Origin: Limimaricola soesokkakensis
GTDB lineage: Bacteria > Pseudomonadota > Alphaproteobacteria > Rhodobacterales > Rhodobacteraceae
Assembly (NCBI RefSeq): GCF_900172345.1
Contig: NZ_FWFY01000002.1
Coordinates: forward strand, 1-64,000
Direction of reading: 5' to 3'
Length of the DNA: 64,000 nucleotides
This document shows, in pieces, positions 46,737 to 55,469 of the stretch; the stretch's first letter is position 1; each line of letters begins with the position of its first letter. A program made the translations under genes and the position numbers. The notes below the pieces were generated by a model that saw only the letters and a program-made list of their open reading frames with translations, searched no databases and was not told the origin of the DNA.

Positions 46737-47033
46737 ATGGGACTGCTCGTCGAATACAGCCTTGCCGAAGGCCAGTCCGAGGCCCAGACTGCGGCGCTGA
46801 AGGACCTGGTCTCGGGCCTGAAGGCCGAGGGGCTGGAGGGCTTCAGCTACACCGGCTACGCCACCGATGATCCGACACGCTTCATCGGCGTGCTCGAGTT
46901 CGACGACGAGGCCGCCAAGCGGCGCTTTCTCGACAGCCGCGCCTTCGCCGCCTATCGCGACGGCGCTGGGCCTCGATTTACCGCGCCGCCGAAGACCACG
47001 CAGATCACGCGCGTCGCCTCGACGCTGGCCTGA
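46737..47033 (+). CDS. Small ABM-fold (dimeric alpha-beta barrel) protein
   Basis: Protein of 98 residues resembling antibiotic-biosynthesis-monooxygenase-like proteins: alternating strands and helices (LLVEYSLAEGQ; FIGVLEFDDEAAKRRFLD) that form a ferredoxin-like half barrel. ATG 46737 follows AAGGAGTGAGACC. It is the first of two rightward genes, 21 nt before a fatty acid hydroxylase-like gene. Function unknown. Confidence 0.72.
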   Translation: MGLLVEYSLAEGQSEAQTAALKDLVSGLKAEGLEGFSYTGYATDDPTRFIGVLEFDDEAAKRRFLDSRAFAAYRDGAGPRFTAPPKTTQITRVASTLA

Positions 47034-47054
47034 CCGGCCCGGAGTTCTCCACCG

Positions 47055-47858
47055 ATGGACGAGATGCTCCTTGCCCGGGAACCGGTGATCCGGCTCGCCG
47101 CCTTTCTCGGGGTGCTCGCAGCGATGGCTTTCTGGGAGATCCTCGCACCCCGGCGGCGCCGCGAGATCCCGCGCCTGCTGCGCTGGTCCAACAACCTCGC
47201 GCTGGTTGCGCTGGACGCGGTGGCGTTGCGGATCGCCTTTCCCATCGTGGCGGTGGGTCTCGCGGTCATTGCAGAGGAGCGCGGCTGGGGCCTTTTCAAC
47301 GCGTTCGGCACCCCCGGCTGGATCGCGGTGCCGCTGTCAGTGGTGGTGCTCGATTTCGCGATCTATCTCCAGCACGTGCTGTTCCACGCGGTGCCCGCGC
47401 TGTGGCGGCTTCACCGGATGCACCATGCCGATCTGGAGTTCGACGTGACGACGGGGGTACGGTTTCACCCGGTCGAGATCCTGCTGTCGATGGGGCTGAA
47501 GCTGGGGCTGGTCGCGGCGCTCGGCCCGCCCGCCGTCGCGGTGCTGATCTTCGAAGTGCTCCTCAATGCCAGTTCGATGTTCAACCATTCCAACATCGAT
47601 ATCCCTTCCCGCACGGACCGGTGGCTGCGCTGGATCGTGGTGACGCCGGACATGCACCGGGTGCACCACTCGGTGCTGCCCGAGGAGGCCAACAGCAATT
47701 ACGGCTTCAACCTGCCATGGTGGGACCGGCTGCTCGGCACCTACCGGGCGCAGCCCAAGAGCGGGCATCTCGGGATGACGCTGGGCATCGACCGGTTCCG
47801 CACGCGGCGCGACCTCTGGGTCGACCGGATGCTGCTGCAGCCGCTGCGGCGGCGGTAG
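47055..47858 (+). CDS. Fatty acid hydroxylase/sterol desaturase-family membrane protein
   Basis: Di-iron membrane enzyme of 267 residues with at least four helices and the eight-His signature: HVLFH (about 116-120), HRMHH (about 128-132), FNHSN and MHRVHHS, with NSNYGFNLPWWDRL downstream. Such enzymes hydroxylate fatty acids, sterols or carotenoids. No carotenoid genes are near. The 5-nt gap to the convergent rarA gene leaves no room for a terminator. Confidence 0.86.
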   Translation: MDEMLLAREPVIRLAAFLGVLAAMAFWEILAPRRRREIPRLLRWSNNLALVALDAVALRIAFPIVAVGLAVIAEERGWGLFNAFGTPGWIAVPLSVVVLDFAIYLQHVLFHAVPALWRLHRMHHADLEFDVTTGVRFHPVEILLSMGLKLGLVAALGPPAVAVLIFEVLLNASSMFNHSNIDIPSRTDRWLRWIVVTPDMHRVHHSVLPEEANSNYGFNLPWWDRLLGTYRAQPKSGHLGMTLGIDRFRTRRDLWVDRMLLQPLRRR

Positions 47859-47862
47859 GACC

Positions 47863-49212
47863 TCAATGCCCCTCGCCGCGGCGGCGCTTCTCGCGTAGCC
47901 CGGAGAAGAACTCGACCCGCTTGCGCAGTTCGCGCTCATGTCCGCGATCGACCGGGGTGTAGTAGACCGGGCGCTTCATCGTCTCGGGGAAGTAGTTCTG
48001 CCCCGAAAAGGCATCCTCGGCGTCGTGGTCGTAATCATAGCTTTTGCCATAGCCCTGCTCCTTCATGAGCCGGGTCGGCGCGTTGAGGATGTGCTTGGGC
48101 GGCGGCTCGGAGCCGGTCTTGCGCGCCTCGGCCATGGCCGCCTTGAAGGCGGCGTAGCCCGCATTGGATTTGGGTGCGAGAGCGAGGTAGATCACCGCCT
48201 GCCCCAGTGCCAGATCACCCTCAGGGGAGCCGAGCCGCTCGTAGGTTTCCCAGGCATGCAGACAGATCGTCTGCGCCTGCGGGTCGGCAAGACCGATATC
48301 CTCGACCGCCATGCGGGTGATGCGCCGCGCAAGATAGCGCGGGTCCTCGCCACCGGTCAGCATCCGCGCCAGCCAGTAGAGCGCGGCGTCCGGATCGGAG
48401 CCGCGCACGGATTTATGCAGTGCCGAAATGAGATTGTAGTGCTCGTCGCCGGACTTGTCGTATTTCGCGGCGCGCTTCATCAGCCGGGTGGTCAGCGCCT
48501 CGACCCCAAGCCGCGTCTCGGTCTTCCACGCCGCCACCTGCTCGATCAGGTTCAATAGCGCCCGGCCATCGCCATCCGCCATCTCGAGCAGCGCCTCGCG
48601 CGCCGCACCGTCGAGCGGCAGCGATCGGCCCAGCTCCTTTTCGGCACGCTGAGCAAGGCGCTCGAGATCAGCGAGGTCGAGCCGGGTCAGCACCAGCACC
48701 TGCGCCCGGCTCAGAAGCGCTGCGTTCAGTTCGAAGGAGGGGTTCTCGGTGGTAGCGCCGACGAGGAGGATGGTGCCATCTTCCATATGCGGCAGGAAAC
48801 CGTCCTGCTGTGCCTTATTGAAGCGGTGTATTTCGTCGACGAAAAGCAGCGTGCCACGCCCCTGCCCGCGCCGGAGCTTGGCCGCCTCGAACACCTTCTT
48901 GAGATCGGCCACGCCCGTGAAGATCGCGCTGACCTGCACGAAGGCGAGGTCGGTGGCGTCCGCCAGAAGCCGAGCGATGGTGGTCTTGCCAACGCCCGGC
49001 GGCCCCCAGAGGATCAGCGAGGAAAGCGATTTGGCGGCGAGCATGGCGCCCAGAGGTGCCTCGGGCCCCAGAACCTGCTCCTGCCCGATGACGTCACCGA
49101 GGCTGCGCGGGCGCAGCCGGTCGGCCAGGGGCCGGTGCCCCGACGGTTCAGGCACAGCCGCCGGAGCGCGCTCCTGCTGGATGTCGGGCAGGTTGTCGAA
49201 CAGATCGGCCAT
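47863..49212 (-). CDS. rarA: Replication-associated recombination protein RarA (MgsA)
   Basis: AAA+ ATPase of 449 residues related to clamp loaders. Walker A GPPGVGKTTIARLLA, Walker B TLLFVDEIHRFNKAQQD, and the C-terminal tetramerisation domain are all present, at the usual length. RarA works at stalled forks with SSB and RecA. Its leader contains a perfect DnaA box 20 nt before the ATG and a 33-nt inverted repeat, suggesting control tied to replication. Confidence 0.95.
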   Translation of the reverse strand: MADLFDNLPDIQQERAPAAVPEPSGHRPLADRLRPRSLGDVIGQEQVLGPEAPLGAMLAAKSLSSLILWGPPGVGKTTIARLLADATDLAFVQVSAIFTGVADLKKVFEAAKLRRGQGRGTLLFVDEIHRFNKAQQDGFLPHMEDGTILLVGATTENPSFELNAALLSRAQVLVLTRLDLADLERLAQRAEKELGRSLPLDGAAREALLEMADGDGRALLNLIEQVAAWKTETRLGVEALTTRLMKRAAKYDKSGDEHYNLISALHKSVRGSDPDAALYWLARMLTGGEDPRYLARRITRMAVEDIGLADPQAQTICLHAWETYERLGSPEGDLALGQAVIYLALAPKSNAGYAAFKAAMAEARKTGSEPPPKHILNAPTRLMKEQGYGKSYDYDHDAEDAFSGQNYFPETMKRPVYYTPVDRGHERELRKRVEFFSGLREKRRRGEGH

Positions 49213-49231
49213 GCCCCAAATCTAGTACGCC

Positions 49232-49240
49232 TGTGGATAA
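49232..49240 (-). promoter_or_regulatory. Perfect DnaA box upstream of rarA
   Basis: The minus strand reads TTATCCACA, the strict DnaA-box consensus, 20 nt before the rarA start. Chance occurrence of a perfect 9-mer in GC-rich DNA is low but not negligible. No DnaA-box cluster or AT-rich unwinding element is present, so it is not an origin; a regulatory site is more likely. Confidence 0.6.
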
Positions 49241-49243
49241 GTG

Positions 49244-49276
49244 CCAAGGGATTTGGTATCGCTACCGAAATCTTGG
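49244..49276. promoter_or_regulatory. 33-nt hyphenated inverted repeat between the luxR-type gene and rarA
   Basis: Three matched arms (CCAAG/CTTGG, ATTT/AAAT, GGTA/TACC) flank TCGC, giving 13 pairs with small asymmetric bulges. It sits 27 nt past the luxR-type stop and 31 nt before rarA. It may terminate the first gene or act as a protein site for rarA. No U-tract follows, which favours a binding site. Confidence 0.45.
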
Positions 49277-49303
49277 GGGAGGTAGGCAGGGAATGGCCGA
49301 TCC

Positions 49304-49915
49304 TCAGAGCAGGCGGTAATCCCGCGCCCGCTGCACGGCTTCGGTCGTGGTCCGCGCGAGAAGCGTCGAGCGCGCCGAGGCGAGACGCGCCTTCAGCGCA
49401 CTTTCGGAAATGCCAAGCTTGGCCGCGGCGGCGGCATAGCGATCCCCCTCGGCGACGCAGCGCAGCGCCTCGACCTGCGCCTTGCTCAGCGCCGTGGGCG
49501 GCTCGGTGATATCGTGCAACTGGACGATCAGCTGCTCGAACTCGGCCATCTCGTCATCGGTGAACTCGCGATCCGCGCGGCTGGCCGAAGCGATGGTTCG
49601 CGACTTCATCGGGCCGCAGGACACCGCGAAGCCATAGACCATGCCGAAGCTGCGCGCCTGTCCGAAGATGTCGAAGGGATCAGGGATCTCGATCTCGCTC
49701 CAGCGGCAGCGCCCGGTGGTGCTGAAGCCCCAGGCGATCACCGGGTCCCGCAGGGCGTAGGCTTCCTCGGTATAGCGCTCGGTCCAAGCCGCGGGATAAG
49801 TCTGGTGGCTCAAGAGCGGCAGCGCGAAACGGATATGCAGGGCGAAGAAAAATCCCCCGGGAGCAAGAGCCTCGAGCTTGCGCGTCTGGATGTCGATTCC
49901 GGCTCTAAGAGACAT
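49304..49915 (-). CDS. LuxR-type quorum-sensing receptor without a synthase (LuxR solo)
   Basis: Regulator of 203 residues. The N-terminal autoinducer-binding domain keeps, at TraR-like spacing, W44, Y48, D57, P58, W72 and a Gly near 101, the residues that hold acyl-homoserine lactones. The C-terminal LuxR helix-turn-helix (about 142-203) reads LSKAQVEALRCVAEGDRY then LGISESALKARLA. It is about 35 residues shorter than TraR, at the N-terminus. ATG 49915 begins MSLRAGID; the longer frame overlaps the rplQ terminator region. No luxI gene is in the window. An ATCAGCTGAT palindrome (49925-49934) lies 10 nt upstream and could be a self-regulatory site. Confidence 0.85.
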   Translation of the reverse strand: MSLRAGIDIQTRKLEALAPGGFFFALHIRFALPLLSHQTYPAAWTERYTEEAYALRDPVIAWGFSTTGRCRWSEIEIPDPFDIFGQARSFGMVYGFAVSCGPMKSRTIASASRADREFTDDEMAEFEQLIVQLHDITEPPTALSKAQVEALRCVAEGDRYAAAAAKLGISESALKARLASARSTLLARTTTEAVQRARDYRLL

Positions 49916-50015
49916 GGCGCCCTGATCAGCTGATATATTTAAAGGATAACAGGCATCTATGCCTTGGGTACGCCGCCATTCCACGCCCAGGCCCATGACG
50001 TGACGGCAGAATCGA

Positions 50016-50047
50016 AAACGCCTCGCCCTTTGCGGGGCGAGGCGTTT
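50016..50047 (-). terminator. Terminator of the alpha ribosomal operon, after rplQ
   Basis: A 13-bp perfect stem, AAACGCCTCGCCC with GGGCGAGGCGTTT, holds a 6-nt loop. The minus strand continues TTCG after the stem's own TTT, giving a four-T run. It lies 23 nt after the rplQ stop and closes the ribosomal protein cluster. Confidence 0.9.
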
Positions 50048-50069
50048 CCATATCACTACCGTGGCGCGA

Positions 50070-50489
50070 TCACTCGGCTGCGGCGTCTTCGGCCTCGAGC
50101 CGGGCGCGGTCGGCCGCACCCTTGGCGTCGACGTCGCGATCGACGAATTCGATGATCGCCATCGGCGCCATGTCACCGTAGCGGAAGCCGGCCTTCAGCA
50201 CGCGGACATAGCCACCCTGACGCTCGGCGTAGCGCGGCCCGAGGATCTCGAACAGCTTGGCGACGTGGGCGTCCTGCTTGAGCTGCGCCGCGGCCTGACG
50301 GCGGGCATGCAGGTCACCGCGCTTGCCCAGCGTGACGAGCTTCTCGATCACGCGGCGCAGGTCCTTCGCCTTGGGCAGCGTGGTCTTGATCTGCTCGTGC
50401 TCGATCAGCGAGCCGGCGAGGTTGGCGAAGAGCGCCTTGCGGTGCTCGTGGGTACGGTTCAGGCGGCGGTAGCCACTTCCATGACGCAT
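50070..50489 (-). CDS. rplQ: 50S ribosomal protein L17
   Basis: L17 (139 residues) lies at the exit side of the 50S subunit. The start [20 protein letters not shown] and the [18 protein letters not shown] segment are invariant family blocks. A C-terminal Glu/Ala tail extends past the core. It is the last gene of the cluster, separated from rpoA by 109 nt that contain a hairpin. Confidence 0.98.
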   Translation of the reverse strand: MRHGSGYRRLNRTHEHRKALFANLAGSLIEHEQIKTTLPKAKDLRRVIEKLVTLGKRGDLHARRQAAAQLKQDAHVAKLFEILGPRYAERQGGYVRVLKAGFRYGDMAPMAIIEFVDRDVDAKGAADRARLEAEDAAAE

Positions 50490-50570
50490 TGGGTGTCTCC
50501 TTTAGCGTTTTGCTTTGTCCGGCGGCCGATGCGTGTCGACCGCTCTCCTTGGGGCGGGATGCCCGGGTGG

Positions 50571-50590
50571 GGGGAGGGTTTCCCCTCCCC
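50571..50590 (-). other. Hairpin between rpoA and rplQ
   Basis: GGGGAGGG (50571-50578) pairs with CCCTCCCC (50583-50590) around a 4-nt loop, 8 nt after the rpoA stop. There is no U-tract. It may limit read-through or protect the rpoA message. Confidence 0.55.
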
Positions 50591-50598
50591 TACGAGTC

Positions 50599-51615
50599 TC
50601 AGAACTGGTCTTCGAACTTCTTGGCCAGGTCTTCGATGTTGTCCGGCGGCCAGTCCTCGACGTCCATGCCGAGATGCAGGCCCATGCCCGAGAGCACTTC
50701 CTTGATCTCGTTGAGCGACTTGCGGCCGAAGTTCGGGGTGCGGAGCATCTCGGCTTCGGTCTTCTGGATCAGGTCGCCGATATAGACGATGTTGTCGTTC
50801 TTCAGGCAGTTCGCCGAACGCACCGACAGCTCGAGCTCGTCGACCTTCTTGAGCAGCAGCGGGTTGAACTCGAGACCGTCGTCGAGCGCGCCGGCCGAGG
50901 CCGATTCCGGCTCGTCGAAGTTGACGAAGATCGACAGCTGGTCCTGCAGGATGCGGGCGGCATATGCCACGGCGTCATCCGGGGTCAGCGAGCCGTCGGT
51001 CTCGACCTTCATGGTCAGCTTGTCATAGTCGAGCACCTGCCCCTCGCGGGTCGGCTGCACGTCGTAGGACACCTTCTTGACCGGCGAGTAGATCGCGTCG
51101 ATGGCGATCATGCCGATCGGCGCGTCCTCGGGCTTGTTGCGGTCGGCCGCGACGTAGCCCTTACCGGTGTTGACGGTCAGCTCCATGTAGAGATTGGCGC
51201 CGTCGTCGAGGTGGCAGATCACGTGATCCTTGTTGAGGATCTCGATGCCCGCGGATTCGGAGATGTCACCGGCGGTGACGACGCCCGGGCCGGTCGCCTG
51301 GACGGAGAGGCGCTTCGGGCCCTCGACTTCCATGCGGATCGCGACGCCCTTGAGGTTCAGCACCACGTCGGTCACGTCCTCGCGGACGCCCGAGATCGAG
51401 GAGAACTCGTGCAGCACGTTGTCGATCTGAACGGAGGTGATGGCCGCACCCTGGAGCGACGACATCAGCACGCGGCGCAGCGCGTTGCCGAGCGTCAGAC
51501 CGAAGCCGCGCTCGAGCGGCTCGGCGACCACGGTGGCCTGCCGTGCCGGATCGTTGCCCGGCTTGACGTCGAGCTGCGTCGGCTTGATCAGCTCGGCCCA
51601 ATTCTTGTGGATCAT
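50599..51615 (-). CDS. rpoA: RNA polymerase alpha subunit
   Basis: Alpha subunit of 338 residues: an N-terminal dimer domain (about 1-230; [20 protein letters not shown]) for core assembly and a C-terminal domain (about 255-330; [19 protein letters not shown]) that contacts UP elements and activators. ATG 51615 (MIHKNWAEL) is used with GGAGGG upstream; the frame's earlier codons are not part of it. Confidence 0.99.
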   Translation of the reverse strand: MIHKNWAELIKPTQLDVKPGNDPARQATVVAEPLERGFGLTLGNALRRVLMSSLQGAAITSVQIDNVLHEFSSISGVREDVTDVVLNLKGVAIRMEVEGPKRLSVQATGPGVVTAGDISESAGIEILNKDHVICHLDDGANLYMELTVNTGKGYVAADRNKPEDAPIGMIAIDAIYSPVKKVSYDVQPTREGQVLDYDKLTMKVETDGSLTPDDAVAYAARILQDQLSIFVNFDEPESASAGALDDGLEFNPLLLKKVDELELSVRSANCLKNDNIVYIGDLIQKTEAEMLRTPNFGRKSLNEIKEVLSGMGLHLGMDVEDWPPDNIEDLAKKFEDQF

Positions 51616-51686
51616 GCGTCCCTCCATTCCTGTCCGTGCTCCATGGTCCCGAAGAGCCGGACGCCCGAGGTTTCAAAATGACGGAT

Positions 51687-51714
51687 CGGGGCCGCGCAGA
51701 CAGGCGCGGCCCCG
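51687..51714 (-). other. Hairpin between rpsK and rpoA
   Basis: An 11-bp perfect stem (CGGGGCCGCGC with GCGCGGCCCCG) and a 6-nt loop lie 16 nt after the rpsK stop in the 115-nt gap before rpoA. No U-tract follows. It probably tunes the balance between ribosomal proteins and RNA polymerase from one transcript. Confidence 0.6.
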
Positions 51715-51730
51715 AACAAGTGGTATTGCC

Positions 51731-52123
51731 TCAGACGCGGCGGCGCTTCGGCGGGCGGCAGCCGTTATGGGCGATCGGCGTCACGTCGCGGATCGACGTG
51801 ATGTTGAAGCCGACGGCAGCCAGAGCGCGCAGCGCGCTTTCACGGCCCGAACCGGGGCCCTGCACTTCGACTTCCAGCGTCTTCACGCCGTGTTCCTGCG
51901 CCTTGCGGCCCGCATCTTCGGCAGCGAGCTGGGCGGCGTAGGGGGTCGACTTGCGCGAGCCCTTGAAGCCCATGGTGCCGGCGGACGACCAGGAGATCGC
52001 GTTGCCCTGCACGTCCGAGATCAGGATCTTGGTGTTGTTGAACGAGCTGTTCACATGCGCCACGCCTGCGGCGATGTTCTTGGAGACCTTCTTCTTGCCT
52101 CCGCGACGGGTATCACGTGCCAT
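51731..52123 (-). CDS. rpsK: 30S ribosomal protein S11
   Basis: S11 (130 residues) helps shape the platform of the 30S subunit and the E-site side of mRNA. The [30 protein letters not shown] and [13 protein letters not shown] blocks and the basic CRPPKRRRV tail are typical. It lies 12 nt after rpsM. Confidence 0.99.
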   Translation of the reverse strand: MARDTRRGGKKKVSKNIAAGVAHVNSSFNNTKILISDVQGNAISWSSAGTMGFKGSRKSTPYAAQLAAEDAGRKAQEHGVKTLEVEVQGPGSGRESALRALAAVGFNITSIRDVTPIAHNGCRPPKRRRV

Positions 52124-52135
52124 GGATGCGTCCCC

Positions 52136-52504
52136 TTATTTCTTCTTGCCGGCAATGGCCTTTGCAGGGCCTTTGCGGGTGCGAGCATTGGTGTGGGTAC
52201 GCTGGCCGCGGACCGGCAGGTTGCGACGGTGGCGCAGGCCACGGTAGCAGCCGAGATCCATCAGGCGCTTGATGTTCATCGTGGTTTCGCGACGCAGGTC
52301 GCCTTCCACGGTGAGGTTGGCGTCGATGTGCTCGCGGATCGCCAGAACCTCGGCGTCGGAGAGATCGTTGACCCGGCGGGTCACGTCGATGCCGACGGCT
52401 TCGCAGATCTGGCGGGCGGTGGTGTCACCGATGCCGGTGATGTAGGTGAGGGCGATCGGAACCCGCTTCGCGGTCGGGATGTTCACGCCGGCAATACGTG
52501 CCAC
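52136..52504 (-). CDS. rpsM: 30S ribosomal protein S13
   Basis: S13 (122 residues) contacts the large subunit and P-site tRNA. The start [20 protein letters not shown], the [11 protein letters not shown] helix-hairpin-helix and the [16 protein letters not shown] tail are typical. A 212-nt gap to adk carries two hairpins, one a terminator for the opposite strand. Confidence 0.99.
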   Translation of the reverse strand: MARIAGVNIPTAKRVPIALTYITGIGDTTARQICEAVGIDVTRRVNDLSDAEVLAIREHIDANLTVEGDLRRETTMNIKRLMDLGCYRGLRHRRNLPVRGQRTHTNARTRKGPAKAIAGKKK

Positions 52505-52524
52505 GTTTAGCGTCCTTTCGTTGC

Positions 52525-52550
52525 GGCTCCGTGATGCCGGAGCCTTTTTT
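52525..52550 (+). terminator. Intrinsic terminator facing against the operon, in the rpsM leader
   Basis: On the plus strand GGCTCCG (52525-52531) pairs with CGGAGCC (52538-52544) and is followed by TTTTTT, a textbook intrinsic terminator. It points opposite to all neighbouring genes and would stop antisense RNA running from rpsM towards adk. On the minus strand the same stem forms 20 nt before the rpsM start, where it could affect rpsM translation. An 8-bp stem at 52560-52578 lies next to it. Confidence 0.65.
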
Positions 52551-52716
52551 CACAACTGAGGCCCGGAAGATCCGGGCCGCATCCTGCGAGGTGATCCGCG
52601 CGGATCCGGGAGCGACCCAACAATTCGCGCGAAATGATTCCCTTTCGGGATGGGGCTGTCTATGGGCTGCCGGGCAGAGGGTCAAGCCCCCTGCCCGGGG
52701 CCGGCCGGAACCGGCC

Positions 52717-53382
52717 TCAGGCGTCCTGGGTCTGCTGCCCCAGAAGACCGGCGATCTCGGCCGAAACCTCCTCGATCGCGGCCAGACCGTTGACGCTCTC
52801 GAGCTGGCCCTTGGCGTGGTAGTAGCCGATCAACGGCGAGGTCTGCTTGTAATAGGCCAGAAGCCGGGTACGCAGCGCCTCCTCGTTGTCGTCGGCGCGG
52901 CGCTTGATCTCGGTCGAGCCGCAATTGACGCAGACGCCGTCCGCCGGCACCGGGCGGGTCACGTCGTGATAGACCTCACCGCAGTTGCCACAGGTGGAAC
53001 GACCGGTGATGCGGGAGACCAGCACCTCGTCATCGACCCGCATCTCGATCACGTGGTCGAGCTTCTGTCCCAGTTCCGCCAGCAGCGCGCCGAGCGCGTC
53101 GGCCTGCGCCAAGGTGCGCGGGAAGCCGTCGAAGATGTAGCCGCCCGATGCGCTCCCGGAGGTCAGCTTCTCGCGGATCAGCCCGATGACGATCTCGTCG
53201 GTCACCAGCTCGCCGCGATCCATGACGGCGGCGACGCGCTGGCCCATCTCGGTGCCGGAGGAACGGGCCTCACGCAGCATGTCCCCGGTCGAGAGCTGCA
53301 CCATGCCGCGCTCCTCGACCAGACGCTTGGCCTGCGTGCCCTTGCCCGCGCCCGGCGGCCCCAGAAGAATGATGTTGATCAT
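52717..53382 (-). CDS. adk: Adenylate kinase, zinc-LID type
   Basis: Adk (221 residues) interconverts AMP, ADP and ATP. P-loop [16 protein letters not shown] (7-22), the [13 protein letters not shown] motif and a LID with four cysteines (CGNCGEVYH and CVNCGS), which hold zinc in long-form enzymes, are present. Its ATG overlaps the secY stop by 4 nt, giving the alphaproteobacterial order secY-adk-rpsM. Confidence 0.98.
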   Translation of the reverse strand: MINIILLGPPGAGKGTQAKRLVEERGMVQLSTGDMLREARSSGTEMGQRVAAVMDRGELVTDEIVIGLIREKLTSGSASGGYIFDGFPRTLAQADALGALLAELGQKLDHVIEMRVDDEVLVSRITGRSTCGNCGEVYHDVTRPVPADGVCVNCGSTEIKRRADDNEEALRTRLLAYYKQTSPLIGYYHAKGQLESVNGLAAIEEVSAEIAGLLGQQTQDA

Positions 53383-54752
53383 CGACGTGCTGGCCCCCTC
53401 GCCTTGGTCTTGTTCGTCTTGCCGCCGCGACGGCCGCGCAGCTGCGATTTCTCGATCAGCCCCTCGTACTGATGCGCGAGCAGATGGCTCTGGACCTGCT
53501 GGATCGTGTCCATGCCGACCGAGACGATGATCAGGATCGAGGTGCCACCGAAGTAGAACGGGATCGCCAGCTGGCTGCGCAGGATCTCGGGCAGCAGCGC
53601 CACGAGGGCAAGGTAGGCCGAGCCCAACACCAGAATCCGGTTCAGCACGTATTCCAGGTATTCCGAGGTCCGCTTGCCGGGTCGGATGCCGGGGATGAAG
53701 CCGTTCTGGTTCTTCAGGTTGTCGGCCACGTCATCGGTCTTGAACGCCACTTCGCGGGTATAGAAGTAGGTGAAGAAGATGATCATCGCCGCGAAGAAGA
53801 TCAGGTAGAGCGGCTGGCCCGGCCCGAAATAGGCGAGGATCGTCGACATGACCGGCCCGGTGGAGCCGCCCGAGAAGGTCGAAAGCGTGGTCGGCAGCAG
53901 CAGGAGCGCCGAGGCGAAGATCGCCGGGATCACGCCGGCCGGGTTCACCTTGATCGGCAGATGCGAGGAGCCGCCATCATAGACCTTCATGCCGACCTGG
54001 CGGCGCGGGTACTGGATGTGGATCTTGCGCAGGGATCGCTCCATGAACACCACGAAGGTCAGCACCCCGATCACCATGGCGATCACCAAGAGGATCACCG
54101 CGGGGGAGATCGCGCCGGACCGACCTTGGCTCAGGAACTGCGCCAGCGCTGCCGGGATCTCGGCGATGATGCCGACGAAGATGATCAGCGAGATGCCGTT
54201 GCCGATGCCGCGCGCGGTGATCTGCTCGCCCAGCCACATCAGGAACATGGTGCCGCCAACGAGGGTGATCATCGTCGAGGCGCGGAAGAACAGGCCCGGA
54301 TCGGTGACGAGATCGCCCGCTTCCAGCGAGACGGCGAGGCCGTAGGCCTGGAAGGTCGCCAGCACCACGGTGAAGTAGCGGGTGTACTGGTTAATCTTCT
54401 TGCGGCCCTGCTCGCCCTCTTTCTTGAGCTGCTTGAGCGGCTCGTACATCGAGGCCATGAGCTGCACGATGATCGAAGCGGAGATGTAGGGCATGATGCC
54501 GAGGGCGAAAATGCCCATCCGGCTCAGCGCGCCGCCGGTGAACATCGACAGGATGCCGCCGATGCCGGAGGCCGCGCCCTCCATGAAATTGCGCAGCGCG
54601 GCGCCGTCGATCCCCGGCACGGGGATGAAGGTGCCGAGCCGGTAGACGATCAGGAGACCGATCGTGAAGAGGATCCGCTGACGGAGCTCGGTGGCCTTGC
54701 CGAAGGCCCCCCAGCTCATGTTGGCGGCCATCTGTTCTGCTGCTGATGCCAT
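53379..54752 (-). CDS. secY: Protein translocase subunit SecY
   Basis: SecY (457 residues, ten helices) forms the protein-conducting channel with SecE and SecG. The plug/first-loop region [15 protein letters not shown], the [20 protein letters not shown] segment and the ribosome-binding loop near [14 protein letters not shown] are typical. The basic C-terminal tail ends in [10 protein letters not shown]. It lies 106 nt after rplO. Confidence 0.99.
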   Translation of the reverse strand: MASAAEQMAANMSWGAFGKATELRQRILFTIGLLIVYRLGTFIPVPGIDGAALRNFMEGAASGIGGILSMFTGGALSRMGIFALGIMPYISASIIVQLMASMYEPLKQLKKEGEQGRKKINQYTRYFTVVLATFQAYGLAVSLEAGDLVTDPGLFFRASTMITLVGGTMFLMWLGEQITARGIGNGISLIIFVGIIAEIPAALAQFLSQGRSGAISPAVILLVIAMVIGVLTFVVFMERSLRKIHIQYPRRQVGMKVYDGGSSHLPIKVNPAGVIPAIFASALLLLPTTLSTFSGGSTGPVMSTILAYFGPGQPLYLIFFAAMIIFFTYFYTREVAFKTDDVADNLKNQNGFIPGIRPGKRTSEYLEYVLNRILVLGSAYLALVALLPEILRSQLAIPFYFGGTSILIIVSVGMDTIQQVQSHLLAHQYEGLIEKSQLRGRRGGKTNKTKARGPARR

Positions 54753-54858
54753 CGGGGCTCTCTTGTCATGTCAGCGCCGCCGGACCGGGGTCTTCCGGTC
54801 GGCGGCGCGGGAACAGTCGGTGACGGGGGCGGGGAGCGCAAGGCCCCCCGGCCACCGA

Positions 54859-55335
54859 TTATTCGGCGGCGGCCGCCGGTGCGGTGACGGTGAGCTTGCC
54901 GCCCGCCTTCTCGACCGCCTCGATCGCGCCCTTCGACGCGCCGGTGACGGCGATGTTGGCCTTGGAGGTGAACTCGCCCTTCGACAGGACGCGGATGCCG
55001 TCGCGCTTGCGACGGATCAGGCCCGACGCGACCAGCGCGTCCTCGGTGATGTCCTGACCGGCGTCGATCTTGCCCGCGTCGATGAACTTCTGGATCAGGC
55101 CCAGGTTGACGACGGCGTATTCGCGGCGGTTCGGCTTGTTGAAGCCGCGCTTGGGCAGACGCTGGTAGAGCGGCATCTGGCCGCCCTCGTAGCCCTTGAT
55201 GGCCACGCCCGAACGGGATTTCTGACCCTTGATACCACGGCCGCCCATCTTGCCGGTGCCGGAGCCCGGACCACGGCCGACGCGCTTGGCTTTCTTGGTC
55301 GCGCCCGGATTGTCGCGCAGTTCGTTGAGTTTCAT
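54859..55335 (-). CDS. rplO: 50S ribosomal protein L15
   Basis: L15 (158 residues) is a late-assembly protein of the 50S subunit. [20 protein letters not shown] with the following [15 protein letters not shown] glycine-rich loop is characteristic. ATG 55335 is preceded by AAGGAGAAG. It is cut off from rpmD by the DUF1326-DUF2182 pair and has its own good promoter candidate. Confidence 0.98.
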   Translation of the reverse strand: MKLNELRDNPGATKKAKRVGRGPGSGTGKMGGRGIKGQKSRSGVAIKGYEGGQMPLYQRLPKRGFNKPNRREYAVVNLGLIQKFIDAGKIDAGQDITEDALVASGLIRRKRDGIRVLSKGEFTSKANIAVTGASKGAIEAVEKAGGKLTVTAPAAAAE

Positions 55336-55430
55336 GTCGCTTCTCCTTGATGCCGGAACTGCCCCCCAGCGACGGATGGGGCAAACACGGCGTGACGAAT
55401 GGGATTCGGCCCGCAAAGGGGCACCGGCGG

Positions 55431-55459
55431 CGTATACGACCCTCGGGCCCGGGTTTCAA
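55431..55459 (-). promoter_or_regulatory. Predicted promoter of rplO-secY-adk
   Basis: On the minus strand -35 TTGAAA (55454-55459), an exact 17-nt spacer and -10 TATACG (55431-55436) form one of the best promoter matches in the window; the -7 T is missing as usual for this group. It lies between the DUF2182 stop (55470) and rplO, giving a leader of about 90 nt. It would allow rplO and genes beyond to be expressed independently of the inserted pair. Confidence 0.6.
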
Positions 55460-55469
55460 GCGCCCTGCC

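Noticed and set aside
49232-49240. Replication origin at the DnaA box
   Set aside because: There is a single box, no AT-rich unwinding region and no dnaA or other origin-linked genes.
53472-54746. A 424-codon plus-strand frame opposite secY
   Set aside because: It is antisense to SecY, charged low-complexity sequence without a family match.
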